Shown here piece after piece: positions 26,050 through 34,171 of a stretch of 64,000 nt of DNA (position 1 is its first letter; each line of letters opens with the position of its first letter). The notes below the pieces were generated by a model. The model saw only the letters and a list, made by a program, of their open reading frames with translations, ran no database searches and was not told the origin of the DNA. The DNA lies in NCBI RefSeq assembly GCF_030373445.1, contig NZ_JAUCYU010000002.1, positions 1-64,000 of the forward strand, written 5' to 3'. Position numbers and translations under genes: made by a program. Origin of the DNA: Roseovarius sp. Lineage in GTDB: Bacteria; Pseudomonadota; Alphaproteobacteria; Rhodobacterales; Rhodobacteraceae.

Positions 26050-27073
26050 GGGGTCGTCACCCTTGTCTTTCCGGATCGCGGCCGCGCCGCCGCCCCGCCT
26101 TGATAAGGCGCTTTCCCGCGATGTGCCAGAGGGGGCGGCGCTGTCGCGCACGCGGCTGGCGCGGCTGATCGCGGAGGGGCAGGTGCGCGTGAACGGCGCG
26201 GTGGTGACCGACGGCAAGGCGCGGGTGGCCGAGGGCGACCTCGTGGAGATCGAGGTGCCGGAGGCGGGCGAGGTCGAGACGGTGGCACAGGATATCGCGC
26301 TCGACGTGGTCTACGAGGATGACGACCTGATCGTCGTGAACAAGCCCGCCGGGATGGTGGTGCATCCCGCGCCGGGGAGCCCCGAGGGCACGCTGGTCAA
26401 CGCGCTGCTGCATCATTGCGGCGACACGCTGTCGGGCGTGGGGGGCGAGAAGCGGCCGGGGATCGTGCACCGGATCGACAAGGAGACGTCGGGTTTGCTG
26501 GTGGCGGCGAAATCGGACCGGGCGCATCACGGGCTGGCGAAACAGTTTGAAAAGCACAGTGCGGAGCGGGTTTACCTGGCGCTGGCCTATGGCTGCCCCG
26601 ATGCCGCCGACCCGCGTTTGCGGGGGACAAGAGGGGTGTCGTTCGAGCCGGGCAACGTGCTGAAGATCACCACGCAGCTGGCCCGGCACAGGACCGACCG
26701 GCAGAGACAGGCGGTGCTGTTCGACGGCGGGCGGCACGCGGTGACACGGGCGCGGGTGATCGAATGTTTCGGGAATCCCGGCGCCGTGAGCCTGCTGGAA
26801 TGCCGGCTGGAGACGGGGCGGACGCACCAGATCAGGGTGCACATGGCGCACGCCGGCCACGGGCTGATCGGCGATCCGGTATATGGCGGGCGGCGAAAAC
26901 TGGCGGCCAATGCGTTGCCGGAAAACGCTTTTTCGGCGCTCTACGGGTTCCGACGGCAGGCGCTGCACGCGGCCGTTCTGGGGTTCGAGCACCCGGTTTC
27001 GGGCGAGTGGCTGCGGTTCGAGGCGCCGTTGCCGGCGGATTTCGCCGGTGTCCTGGAACTGCTGCGGGGCTGA
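26048..27073 (+). CDS. RluA/RluD family pseudouridine synthase
   Basis: A 341-residue enzyme with an N-terminal S4 RNA-binding domain (LSRTRLARLIAEGQVRVNG) and an RluA catalytic domain. The active-site motif is HRIDKETSGLLV with the catalytic Asp. The downstream GRTHQIRVHMAHAGHGLIGDPVYGG is intact. It isomerises uridines in large-subunit rRNA (RluD-like) or in tRNA; length fits RluD. The ATG at 26048 has GGGAG upstream and overlaps the start of the divergent gene; a TTG 21 nt downstream is an alternative start. Confidence 0.9.
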   Translation: MGSSPLSFRIAAAPPPRLDKALSRDVPEGAALSRTRLARLIAEGQVRVNGAVVTDGKARVAEGDLVEIEVPEAGEVETVAQDIALDVVYEDDDLIVVNKPAGMVVHPAPGSPEGTLVNALLHHCGDTLSGVGGEKRPGIVHRIDKETSGLLVAAKSDRAHHGLAKQFEKHSAERVYLALAYGCPDAADPRLRGTRGVSFEPGNVLKITTQLARHRTDRQRQAVLFDGGRHAVTRARVIECFGNPGAVSLLECRLETGRTHQIRVHMAHAGHGLIGDPVYGGRRKLAANALPENAFSALYGFRRQALHAAVLGFEHPVSGEWLRFEAPLPADFAGVLELLRG

Positions 27074-27167
27074 CATCGTTTGCACGGTTGCGTGAGAAGG
27101 TTGTCACAGCACTGGCCAAATCGGCGGAAGAGGTTCATGCTTATTTAAACTATTCGGTTCAGTTGGG

Positions 27168-27196
27168 TTGAAACGGCCCCTACGTCACCTTAAATC
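27168..27196 (+). promoter_or_regulatory. Probable promoter of rpoH
   Basis: TTGAAA (27168-27173), a 17-bp spacer, and TAAATC (27191-27196), 52 bp before the rpoH start codon. The -10 overlaps the first of two TTAA-N7-TTAA boxes. Confidence 0.5.
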
Positions 27197-27223
27197 AATG
27201 TTAACAGGTTAAACATTGGTTAA
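27190..27223. promoter_or_regulatory. Two CtrA-like TTAA-N7-TTAA boxes before rpoH
   Basis: TTAA at 27190 and 27201 are separated by exactly 7 bp. TTAA at 27209 and 27220 are again separated by 7 bp. This is the consensus for the alphaproteobacterial response regulator CtrA. The second pair ends in the palindrome GGTTAACC. The boxes lie on the -10 and transcript start of rpoH, a position expected for repression. Confidence 0.45.
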
Positions 27224-27248
27224 CCGGTCCACTTGGAGGAACGAGGCT

Positions 27249-28145
27249 TTGAGTAACTACGCAAATCTTCCCGCACCGACCCCGGAAGGCGGGCTTAACC
27301 GGTACCTGCAGGAAATTCGCAAGTTTCCCCTGCTGGAGCCGGAAGAGGAATACATGCTGGCCAAGCGCTGGGTCGAGGGGCAGGACACCGAGGCCGCGCA
27401 CCAGCTTGTCACCAGCCACCTGCGCCTGGCGGCCAAGATCGCCATGGGCTATCGCGGCTACGGCCTGCCGCAGGCCGAGGTGATCTCGGAAGCGAACGTG
27501 GGCCTGATGCAGGCGGTGAAGCGGTTCGACCCCGAGAAGGGGTTCCGGCTGGCCACCTACGCGATGTGGTGGATCCGCGCCAGCATCCAGGAATACATCC
27601 TGCGGAGCTGGTCGATGGTGAAGCTTGGCACGACGAGTGCGCAGAAAAAGCTGTTCTTCAACCTGCGCAAGGCCAAGTCGCGCATCGGCGCGCTGGAGGA
27701 TGGCGACCTGCACCCCGATAACGTCAAGCAGATCGCGCATGACCTGGGCGTGACCGAGGACGAGGTGATCTCGATGAACCGGCGGATGTCGGGCAGCGAC
27801 GCGTCGCTGAACGCCACCGTCGGCTCGGACGAGGACAGTTCGATGCAATGGCAGGACTGGCTTGAGGACGAGGATGCCGACCAGGCCGCCGATTACGAGA
27901 AGCAGGACGAGCTGACCGCGCGACGGGAATTGCTGGCCGAGGCGATGGACGTTCTGAACGATCGCGAGAAGGACATCTTGACCCAGCGCCGGCTGAGCGA
28001 CCAGGCGGTGACCCTGGAAGAGCTGAGCGGCCAGTACGACGTGAGCCGCGAGCGTATCCGGCAGATCGAGGTGCGCGCCTTCGAGAAGCTTCAGAAGCGT
28101 ATGCGCAGCCTTGCGCAGGAAAAAGGCATGCTGCCGGCCGTCTGA
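27249..28145 (+). CDS. RNA polymerase sigma-32 factor RpoH
   Basis: A 298-residue heat-shock sigma factor. Region 2 reads NVGLMQAVKRFDPEKGFRLATYAMWWIRASIQEYI, and region 4 ends in YDVSRERIRQIEVRAFEKLQKRM. The RpoH box region QKKLFFNLRKAK is present, distinguishing it from RpoD. The start is a TTG at 27249, 8 bp after GGAGGA; it gives the family N-terminus SNYANLPAPTPEGG. Alphaproteobacteria often carry two rpoH genes, so this may be one of a pair. A terminator follows. Confidence 0.96.
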   Translation: MSNYANLPAPTPEGGLNRYLQEIRKFPLLEPEEEYMLAKRWVEGQDTEAAHQLVTSHLRLAAKIAMGYRGYGLPQAEVISEANVGLMQAVKRFDPEKGFRLATYAMWWIRASIQEYILRSWSMVKLGTTSAQKKLFFNLRKAKSRIGALEDGDLHPDNVKQIAHDLGVTEDEVISMNRRMSGSDASLNATVGSDEDSSMQWQDWLEDEDADQAADYEKQDELTARRELLAEAMDVLNDREKDILTQRRLSDQAVTLEELSGQYDVSRERIRQIEVRAFEKLQKRMRSLAQEKGMLPAV

Positions 28146-28173
28146 GGTCTTTCAGCATGTGTTGAATCGCAGT

Positions 28174-28206
28174 AGCCTTCCCGCGTAGTCCGTGGGGAGG
28201 CTTTTT
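28174..28206 (+). terminator. rpoH terminator overlapping the next ribosome binding site
   Basis: A 9-bp stem, AGCCTTCCC (28174-28182) and GGGGAGGCT (28194-28202) with one G-T pair, followed by TTTTT (28202-28206). The GGGGAGG of its 3' arm is also the best ribosome site for the lipoprotein ATG at 28208. Confidence 0.75.
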
Positions 28207-28207
28207 C

Positions 28208-29290
28208 ATGACTGGCGTTCCGAATTCGTTAATGGCCAGTCCGGTCATGGGAACGGCACTGCGCCGGCTCGCCCTTGGCGTTCTGGCGGCGGCGCTGGTG
28301 GCGTGTTCGCCGCGGCAGGCCGCGCAGTTCGCCGCGCCCGACCCGTCGGCCAGTATCGAGCGGATCTTCGTGGCGACCGAGCTGGATCTCGACGACCTGG
28401 GCCGGCAATTCGGGAAGGAGCGGCCGACGGGGCTGAAATACCTGCATCTCGACGTGTCGATTCCGCCGACGCATTCACCGGGAAAGGTGGAATGGCCCGA
28501 GGGCCCGCCCGACGCGGCGACGGATTTCGTGATGACCGGCAGCCATGTCTATCGCGGCGCGGCGGAGATGCGGGGCGCGATGCGGCGTCGGACGCCGGGC
28601 ACCGAAACGCTGGTGTTCGTGCATGGCTACAACAACACGTTTTCCGACGCGGTCTACCGGTTCGCGCAGATGCGCGCCGATTTCGGCAGTACGGGGCCGG
28701 GGCTGTTGTATTCGTGGCCCTCAGCGGGTGATCCGAGGGGCTATGCCTATGACCGCGACAGCGTGCTGTATTCGCGGGACGATTTCGGCGAGGTGCTGGG
28801 GCACCTGACGCGGACCGGCGATGACCGGGTGTTCTTGCTGGCGCATTCCATGGGATCGCAACTGGTGATGGAGACGCTGCGGCAGGCGGCGCTGAGGGGG
28901 GACCGGGCGCTTCTGAACCGGATCAACGGGGTGGTGCTGATGTCGCCGGATATCGACCCGGACGTGTTCCGCGCGCAGGCCGAGGTGATCGGGCCGCTGC
29001 CGCAACCCTTCCTGATCTTCGTCTCCCAGCAGGACCGGGCGTTGTCTCTGGCCGGGCTTCTGACCGGGCGCAAGCCGCGGCTGGGCACGATCGACAGTGC
29101 CGAACAGCTTGAGGGGATCGACGGGGTTCGGGTGGTCGATTTCACCGCGCTGGGGGATGGCGAGGGGCTGAACCACGCCACCGCCGTGACCTCTCCGGCG
29201 GCGATCGAGGTGCTTAAGGGGATGATCTCGCAGTTGACCGGCGGCTCGCAGGAGTTCGAGGATTACATGGTGCTCGACGCCGACATGTGA
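28208..29290 (+). CDS. Lipoprotein alpha/beta hydrolase (DUF900-like)
   Basis: A 360-residue protein with a lipobox (LVAC, Cys33) for lipid anchoring. The hydrolase fold is of the DUF900 type: oxyanion-side motif LVFVHGYNNTF and nucleophile elbow AHSMGS, with a C-terminal histidine in GLNHATA. It is probably a periplasmic esterase or lipase, substrate unknown. The ATG at 28208 has a very strong GGGGAGG, but this lies in the terminator stem; an ATG at 28247 would give a more usual 20-residue signal but has no ribosome site. Confidence 0.8.
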   Translation: MTGVPNSLMASPVMGTALRRLALGVLAAALVACSPRQAAQFAAPDPSASIERIFVATELDLDDLGRQFGKERPTGLKYLHLDVSIPPTHSPGKVEWPEGPPDAATDFVMTGSHVYRGAAEMRGAMRRRTPGTETLVFVHGYNNTFSDAVYRFAQMRADFGSTGPGLLYSWPSAGDPRGYAYDRDSVLYSRDDFGEVLGHLTRTGDDRVFLLAHSMGSQLVMETLRQAALRGDRALLNRINGVVLMSPDIDPDVFRAQAEVIGPLPQPFLIFVSQQDRALSLAGLLTGRKPRLGTIDSAEQLEGIDGVRVVDFTALGDGEGLNHATAVTSPAAIEVLKGMISQLTGGSQEFEDYMVLDADM

Positions 29291-29374
29291 GCGGGCGGGG
29301 GTCTGCGGAAGTTCTTGTAATTTCCCGGTATTGGCGCATCTTGGGCGCTGTTCGCGTCAAGGGGAGGGCGGCGC

Positions 29375-30565
29375 ATGCATGCCATAGCGGATACGAAAAG
29401 CCTTGTGGCCGACGGGGTGATCGACGCGGGCCAGGCGCGGGTGATCGAGGCGCGGGCACGGGAGACGATGGTCGCGCTGGCGATCAACTCGATCCTGTGT
29501 TTCGGCATCGTGGCGGCGACGGCGGGGTTGATCTTCTGGCTGGCCAACGCGGTATCGGTGGCCATTTTCGGGGCGCTGGCCCTGGCCGGGGGCTTGGCGG
29601 TGCTGGCCAGGGGCGGCGAGATGTACCGGATGTTTGGCAATGCCGCCGCGCTGATCGGGGCGGGGATGCTGGTCGGCGGCGGGGTGTTCGAGCTGATCGA
29701 CAAGCACGAGGCGAGCGCCGGCTGGGTGATGCTGTTCGCCGGTGTCATCGTGGCCATGGCGGGGGCCGTGGCGCTGTGGCGCGGGGCATGGACCACGCAT
29801 TTCGTGACCGGCGCCATCTTCCTGATGGGGGTGGCGCTGCACCTGGGCGGCTGCGCCCTGCTGATGCTCCAGTACAAGGTGAGCGGCGTTCCGGTGGCGG
29901 CGATGTATTTCTATGCCAGCCTGTTGATTGCCGGGGCCGGGATGCTGACCGATGTGCGGCTGGTCACGGCGCTGGCGATCGCGCCGTTCGCGCAGATGCT
30001 GGATACCGGGACGGCCTATTTCCATGCCGCGTACGTGTTCTATTCGCCCGAGCCCACGCTGACCATTTTGCAGATGGGGGTGATGGTTCTGCTGCTGATC
30101 TGGGCCAAGAACGTGTGGCCCGAGCGCTGGGCGAGACATGCGCGGGTGCTGTCGGTGCTGGGGTTCATCGTGGCGAGCCTGTGCGCGCTGGTGGGCTCGC
30201 TCTGGGGCGACGTGGTGGGCGAGACGATGTTGGGGCCGGGGCGGTTCAGCGATCCGGACCAGACATGGGAGGAGTTCGAGGCGCAGCGCGAGGCGTTCCG
30301 GGAGAGCACGCTGGTGATCTCGCACCACGTTTATTCGGTCGTGTGGGCGGTGGTGCTGGCGGCGGTGATCTATATCGCGGCGATGCGGGCGAACCGGGGG
30401 ATTTTCAACGCGGCGATGACGTTCGCGGGCATCCACGCCTATACGCAGCTGTTCGAGAGCTTCGGGGACGAGCCGCTGGCCTATGTCATCGGCGGGCTGG
30501 CGGCGATCCCGCTGGCTTGGGGGATGTGGCGGCTGAACGGGTGGATCACGGCGCGGCAGGAATAG
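29375..30565 (+). CDS. Polytopic membrane protein (DUF2157-like)
   Basis: A 396-residue protein with about ten hydrophobic segments starting near residue 35. It has a short soluble N-terminus (DTKSLVADGVIDAGQARVIEARARE) that resembles the start of DUF2157 proteins, in which a helical N-terminal part precedes the membrane domain. No transport motif is evident. GGGGAGGG precedes the ATG. It converges with pepF; the space between holds the hairpin cluster. Confidence 0.72.
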   Translation: MHAIADTKSLVADGVIDAGQARVIEARARETMVALAINSILCFGIVAATAGLIFWLANAVSVAIFGALALAGGLAVLARGGEMYRMFGNAAALIGAGMLVGGGVFELIDKHEASAGWVMLFAGVIVAMAGAVALWRGAWTTHFVTGAIFLMGVALHLGGCALLMLQYKVSGVPVAAMYFYASLLIAGAGMLTDVRLVTALAIAPFAQMLDTGTAYFHAAYVFYSPEPTLTILQMGVMVLLLIWAKNVWPERWARHARVLSVLGFIVASLCALVGSLWGDVVGETMLGPGRFSDPDQTWEEFEAQREAFRESTLVISHHVYSVVWAVVLAAVIYIAAMRANRGIFNAAMTFAGIHAYTQLFESFGDEPLAYVIGGLAAIPLAWGMWRLNGWITARQE

Positions 30566-30566
30566 G

Positions 30567-30784
30567 CGTTTTCCGGGGGAAAACGGGCCGGAAAACTGGA
30601 GTTTTCCGGTGGCGGAATTTGGGAAATTCCGTGTGGGGCCGGGGGCTGGATCAGGAAGCGGGTAACGGAAAACTGGAGTTTTCCGATCCGGAAACTTGGA
30701 AGTTTCCGGCTTGACGGAGTTTCCGGCCGTGGGCCGGTGCCGGAGAATTGGAATTCTCCGGGGACGGAATTTTGGAAAATTCCG
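30567..30784. repeat. Cluster of short GG-centred hairpins with differing stems
   Basis: Seven perfect or near-perfect inverted repeats of 19-22 bp lie in 218 bp between two convergent genes. Their 5' arms are CGTTTTCC (30567), CCGGAAAACT (30588), CGGAATTT (30613), CGGAAAACT (30666), CCGGAAACTT (30688), CCGGAGAATT (30740) and CGGAATTTT (30765). Each is followed by GG or GGG and then by its exact complement. A GC-only hairpin (CCGGCC-GTG-GGCCGG, 30723-30737) and decayed half-copies (30716, 30818) lie among them. The stems differ but always stay complementary, so the structure rather than the sequence is kept. Function unknown; a role as transcript ends or as protein-binding sites is possible. 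Confidence 0.85.
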
Positions 30785-30847
30785 CCTGGGGCCTATGGGG
30801 TGATGCAGGCGGGTACCGCCAAAATGGAGGTTTCCGGATGACCCCGG

Positions 30848-32668
30848 TCAGTCCTCCATCGCTTCCAGCTCGTCGATGAAACGGGAGATCATGGAGAGGC
30901 CCTTGTCCCAGAAGGCCGGGTCCGACGCATCTAGACCGAAGGGGGCCAGAAGCTCCTTGTGGTGCTTGGAGCCGCCGGCGCGGAGCATGTCGAAATACTT
31001 GTCCTGGAAGCCCTCGGGGTTCTCCTCGTAGACCGCGTAGAGCGCGTTCACCAGACCGTCGCCGAAGGCATAGGCGTAGACGTAGAAGGGCGAGTGGACG
31101 AAGTGGGGGATATAGGCCCAGAAGCTGTCATACCCTTCCATGAATTCGAAGGCGGGCCCGAGGCTTTCGCCCTGCACAGACATCCACAGGGCACCGATAT
31201 CCTCGGGCGTGAGCTCGCCGTCGCGGCGGGCGGCGTGGAGTTTGCATTCGAAGTCGTAGAAGGCGATCTGGCGGACCACCGTGTTGATCATGTCCTCGAC
31301 CTTGCCGGCGAGCAGGACCTTGCGTTCCTGGTCGTCCTTGGCGGCGTCGAGCATCTTGCGGAAGGTCAGCATCTCGCCGAAGACGCTGGCGGTTTCGGCG
31401 AGCGTCAGGGGCGTCGAGGAAAGGAGTTCGCCCTGGTCGGCCGCGAGCACCTGGTGGACGCCGTGGCCGAGCTCATGCGCCAATGTCATCACGTCGCGCG
31501 GTTTGCCCAGGTAGTTGAGCAGCACGTAGGGGTGGACGTTGGTCACCGTGGGGTGGGCGAAGGCGCCGGGGGCCTTGCCGGGCTTGACCGCGGCGTCGAT
31601 CCAGCCCTTGTCGAAGAAGGGTTCGGCGATCTCGCCCATGCGGGGGTCGAAGGCGGAATAGGCGTCCATCACCATGCCGCGGGCGGTGGGCCAGTCGACG
31701 GATTTCTTCTCTTCCATCGGCAGGGGCGCGTTGCGGTCCCAGACCTGCATGGTGTCGAGGCCGAGCCACTTGCGCTTCAACTCGTAGTAGCGGTGGCTGA
31801 GCTTGGGGTAGGCGGCGACGACGGCATCGCGCAGGGCCTCGACCACTTCCGGTTCGACGTGGTTGGCGAGGTGCCGGCCTGTCTGGGCCGTGGGCATCTG
31901 GCGCCAGCGGTCGATGACTTCCTTTTCCTTGGCGCAGGTGTTGTGGACGCGGGCGAAGGTGCGGATGTTCTCGCCGAAGACCCGGGCGAGTTCGCGGGCG
32001 GCGGCCTCGCGCTTGGCGCGCTCCGGTTCGGTGAGAAGGGTGAGCGTGCTTTCGATGCCCAGTTCCTCGCTGTCGACGGTGAAGGTGAGCCCGGCGATGG
32101 TTTCGTCGAAGAGCCGCTCCCACGCGTCGCCGACGACACCGAGGTCGTGCAGGAATCTCTCGAGTTCGTCGGAGAGCTGGTAGGGCTTCATCGCGCGGAT
32201 GCGGTCGAGAACCGGTTTGTAGCGGGCGAGGTCAGCGTTCCCGGCATACATGGTGGCCAGAGAATCGTCTTCCAAGCGGTTGAGTTCCAACGTGAAAAAC
32301 ACCAGCGGGGTGGTGTAATTGGTGATCTTCTCCTGACAGTCGGAGAGGAATTTCGCGCGGCCCGGATCGGTGGTGACCTGGTGGTACCGCAGGCCGGCGA
32401 AGGACATGATGCGGCCGGCGATGTTGCTGATCTTCTCGTCGCGTTCGATGCAGGTCAGAAGGCCCGCGGCGTCAAGCGAGGCGAGCTTTCCCTCGTAATC
32501 GGCGGCGAAGGCGGCGCATTCCTTTTCGAGCCAGTCGAGATCGCGCTGGAGTTCGGGGGCGTCCTCGGAGCTGTAGAGATCGGTCAGGTCCCATTCCGGC
32601 AGGTCGCCAAGGTTGTCGGAGCCGGAGCTGGCGTTGGCGTCGAAGGCGGGCCGGGGCAGATGGATCAT
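30848..32668 (-). CDS. Oligoendopeptidase F, M3 family
   Basis: A 606-residue cytoplasmic zinc metallopeptidase that degrades short peptides. The zinc motif HELGH has ligands His398 and His402 and catalytic Glu399. The downstream third ligand lies in TLAETASVFGE. The C-terminal HSPFYVYAYAFGDGLVNALY segment is typical of the family. The length matches PepF. AGGAG precedes the ATG. It is transcribed toward the hairpin cluster. Confidence 0.95.
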   Translation of the reverse strand: MIHLPRPAFDANASSGSDNLGDLPEWDLTDLYSSEDAPELQRDLDWLEKECAAFAADYEGKLASLDAAGLLTCIERDEKISNIAGRIMSFAGLRYHQVTTDPGRAKFLSDCQEKITNYTTPLVFFTLELNRLEDDSLATMYAGNADLARYKPVLDRIRAMKPYQLSDELERFLHDLGVVGDAWERLFDETIAGLTFTVDSEELGIESTLTLLTEPERAKREAAARELARVFGENIRTFARVHNTCAKEKEVIDRWRQMPTAQTGRHLANHVEPEVVEALRDAVVAAYPKLSHRYYELKRKWLGLDTMQVWDRNAPLPMEEKKSVDWPTARGMVMDAYSAFDPRMGEIAEPFFDKGWIDAAVKPGKAPGAFAHPTVTNVHPYVLLNYLGKPRDVMTLAHELGHGVHQVLAADQGELLSSTPLTLAETASVFGEMLTFRKMLDAAKDDQERKVLLAGKVEDMINTVVRQIAFYDFECKLHAARRDGELTPEDIGALWMSVQGESLGPAFEFMEGYDSFWAYIPHFVHSPFYVYAYAFGDGLVNALYAVYEENPEGFQDKYFDMLRAGGSKHHKELLAPFGLDASDPAFWDKGLSMISRFIDELEAMED

Positions 32669-32804
32669 GAAGCACTCCTGTCAGGTTTGGGGTCAGACAT
32701 AGAAGCAGGTGGCGGCGGGCTCAAGCGGGGAGATTGTCGCGGAGTCCGGGCCAAGTTGGGCGAATCGGGGTTAACGGCCTGAAACGGCAGGATTTCCGGT
32801 TTCG

Positions 32805-32837
32805 GTATCGCGTCGGTATTACGTCGGTATTACGTCG
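32805..32837. repeat. Three tandem 11-bp repeats
   Basis: The units GTATCGCGTCG, GTATTACGTCG and GTATTACGTCG are adjacent; the first differs at two positions. The 11-bp period is close to one turn of the helix. They lie in the 244-bp gap between pepF and a beta-barrel gene, in an otherwise featureless stretch. A GC hairpin (CCGGCCCC-GGCG-GGGGCCGG, 32853-32872) follows and could end the minus-strand transcript, but without a T-tract. Confidence 0.6.
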
Positions 32838-32912
32838 GTGTCCTGGGCGGTGCCGGCCCCGGCGGGGGCCGGGTTAACCGGGCGGGCGTTGCGTTTTCGC
32901 GCCGCTTGCCGC

Positions 32913-33782
32913 TCAGAAGCGCTGTTCGAGCGTGGCGTGGAAGGCGCTGCCGCCGCTGCTGTCGGTGGCCGAGAGGATCCAGGACGTGCTGTCGCGGAGG
33001 ATGAAATCGGCCGCCACGCCGTAGGCGTCGTCGGTGTCGTCGAGGCTGATCTCGCCGAAGGCCAGCAGGTCGAGCCCCTTGATCGGGGAATAGGCGAGGT
33101 CGAACGCCAGGGTATCGGGCCGGGCGTTGGCGCCGGGGTGGAGATAGGCCAGCCCGGCGCGAAGGCTGCCGAAATCGTAGGTGCCGCCGAGCTTGGCATT
33201 GATGCCGTCGGTGGTGACGATATCGGCCCAGACGCCTTCGACGGCGCCGGACAGGGTGAGGCTCTCCCATTCGCGGGAGACGGCGAGGGCGACGGCGGTG
33301 AAATCGCCCTTGCTGGCATGGTGGGCGGAGGCCACGACGCTGGTCTCGCCGAAGCTGCCGGTATAGGAGACCCCCCACGGAACGGCGCCGCGGCGGATGG
33401 GTTCGACGGTGGCGAGCGCCCGGGTGTATTCCACCCGGTCGAGGCCGACGCGGGGCGCGGCGTGGTCGAAGGTGGATTTCAGCACGGTGTCGTAGGCCGA
33501 ACGGGTGAAGCCCACGCGCCAGGTGTCGTTCCACGTGAGCGCCGCGTAGGTTTCGTGCGGCCGGCCGGACTTGCCGGCGAAGCCGTAGAAGCCGATCTCG
33601 GCGCCGAGGGGGACGGTGCGGAAGAAATCGAAGCCGACGATCAGGTCGGCGGCGCCGATCCCCTCGCCGCCATAGAGGCTGGTGGCGCCGACGCGAAGCT
33701 CGCCATCGAAGTCGAGCTGCTGGGCGTGGCTGGTGGATACGGAAAAACAGAGCGCCAGGGCGGCGCAGATTACTCGGAACAT
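32913..33782 (-). CDS. Outer-membrane beta-barrel protein, porin-like
   Basis: A 289-residue protein with a signal peptide (cleavage probably after SHAQ). It shows an alternating hydrophobic/polar strand pattern and ends in C-terminal phenylalanine (LEQRF), as expected for a BAM substrate. It is shorter than the porin at 24273 and not obviously related. Strands such as AEIGFYGFAGKSG and AGLAYLHPGAN suggest a 10- to 12-strand barrel. Substrate and role are unknown. It is probably transcribed alone. Confidence 0.75.
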   Translation of the reverse strand: MFRVICAALALCFSVSTSHAQQLDFDGELRVGATSLYGGEGIGAADLIVGFDFFRTVPLGAEIGFYGFAGKSGRPHETYAALTWNDTWRVGFTRSAYDTVLKSTFDHAAPRVGLDRVEYTRALATVEPIRRGAVPWGVSYTGSFGETSVVASAHHASKGDFTAVALAVSREWESLTLSGAVEGVWADIVTTDGINAKLGGTYDFGSLRAGLAYLHPGANARPDTLAFDLAYSPIKGLDLLAFGEISLDDTDDAYGVAADFILRDSTSWILSATDSSGGSAFHATLEQRF

Positions 33783-33939
33783 GGCCTCGGCCTTGTGATT
33801 GTTATCGCGGGAGAAGATGCACCAGGGGAGGGGAATAGGAAAGCGGGAAAGGGTGGGGGTGGGGAAATGGGGTGGCGGGCGTGATGTTATTGGCGAAAGG
33901 TTTGGCAGTCACTGTATCGCGCCGCGCTGGATTTTGGTT

Positions 33940-34156
33940 CGCCGGGCGAGCGCCGGCCCGTGGGGAGGCGCTGCAACGGTGTTGGCGCGCGCTTTATGGT
34001 TCAGCCAACATCCTAACTATCAATGTCACGCTCCACCTGCAAAAGCGCCTGCCCGTGGGGACGGGCCGGCGCTCGCCCGGCGCCGCGCCAAGGCGCGGCT
34101 TTGTTCCGGGCGCGTGCCCGCCATGACCGTGGGTGCCGCCCGGCGCTCGCCCGGCG
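33940..34156. repeat. Long inverted repeat with a third partial copy
   Basis: A 22-bp sequence at 33940-33961 (beginning CGCCGGGCGAGCGCC) occurs as an exact inverted copy at 34061-34082. Its last 17 bases occur again at 34140-34156. The 99-bp spacer and flanks include two more hairpins (GCCCGT-GGGG-ACGGGC at 34051; GCCGCGCC-AA-GGCGCGGC at 34082, followed by TTTGTT). The whole 389-bp gap 33783-34171 has no gene that I can support. It could be a decayed miniature element or a terminator cluster for the caspase gene. Confidence 0.7.
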
Positions 34157-34171
34157 TCAACCCTCCTTGGC

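Noticed and set aside
30567..30784. CRISPR array
   Set aside because: The units are palindromes with differing sequences and irregular spacing, not identical repeats with unique spacers, and no cas genes are near.
30959..32782. 607-codon open frame opposite pepF
   Set aside because: It is an antisense shadow of a gene with clear zinc-peptidase motifs; the protein is Gly/Val/Glu-rich low-information sequence.
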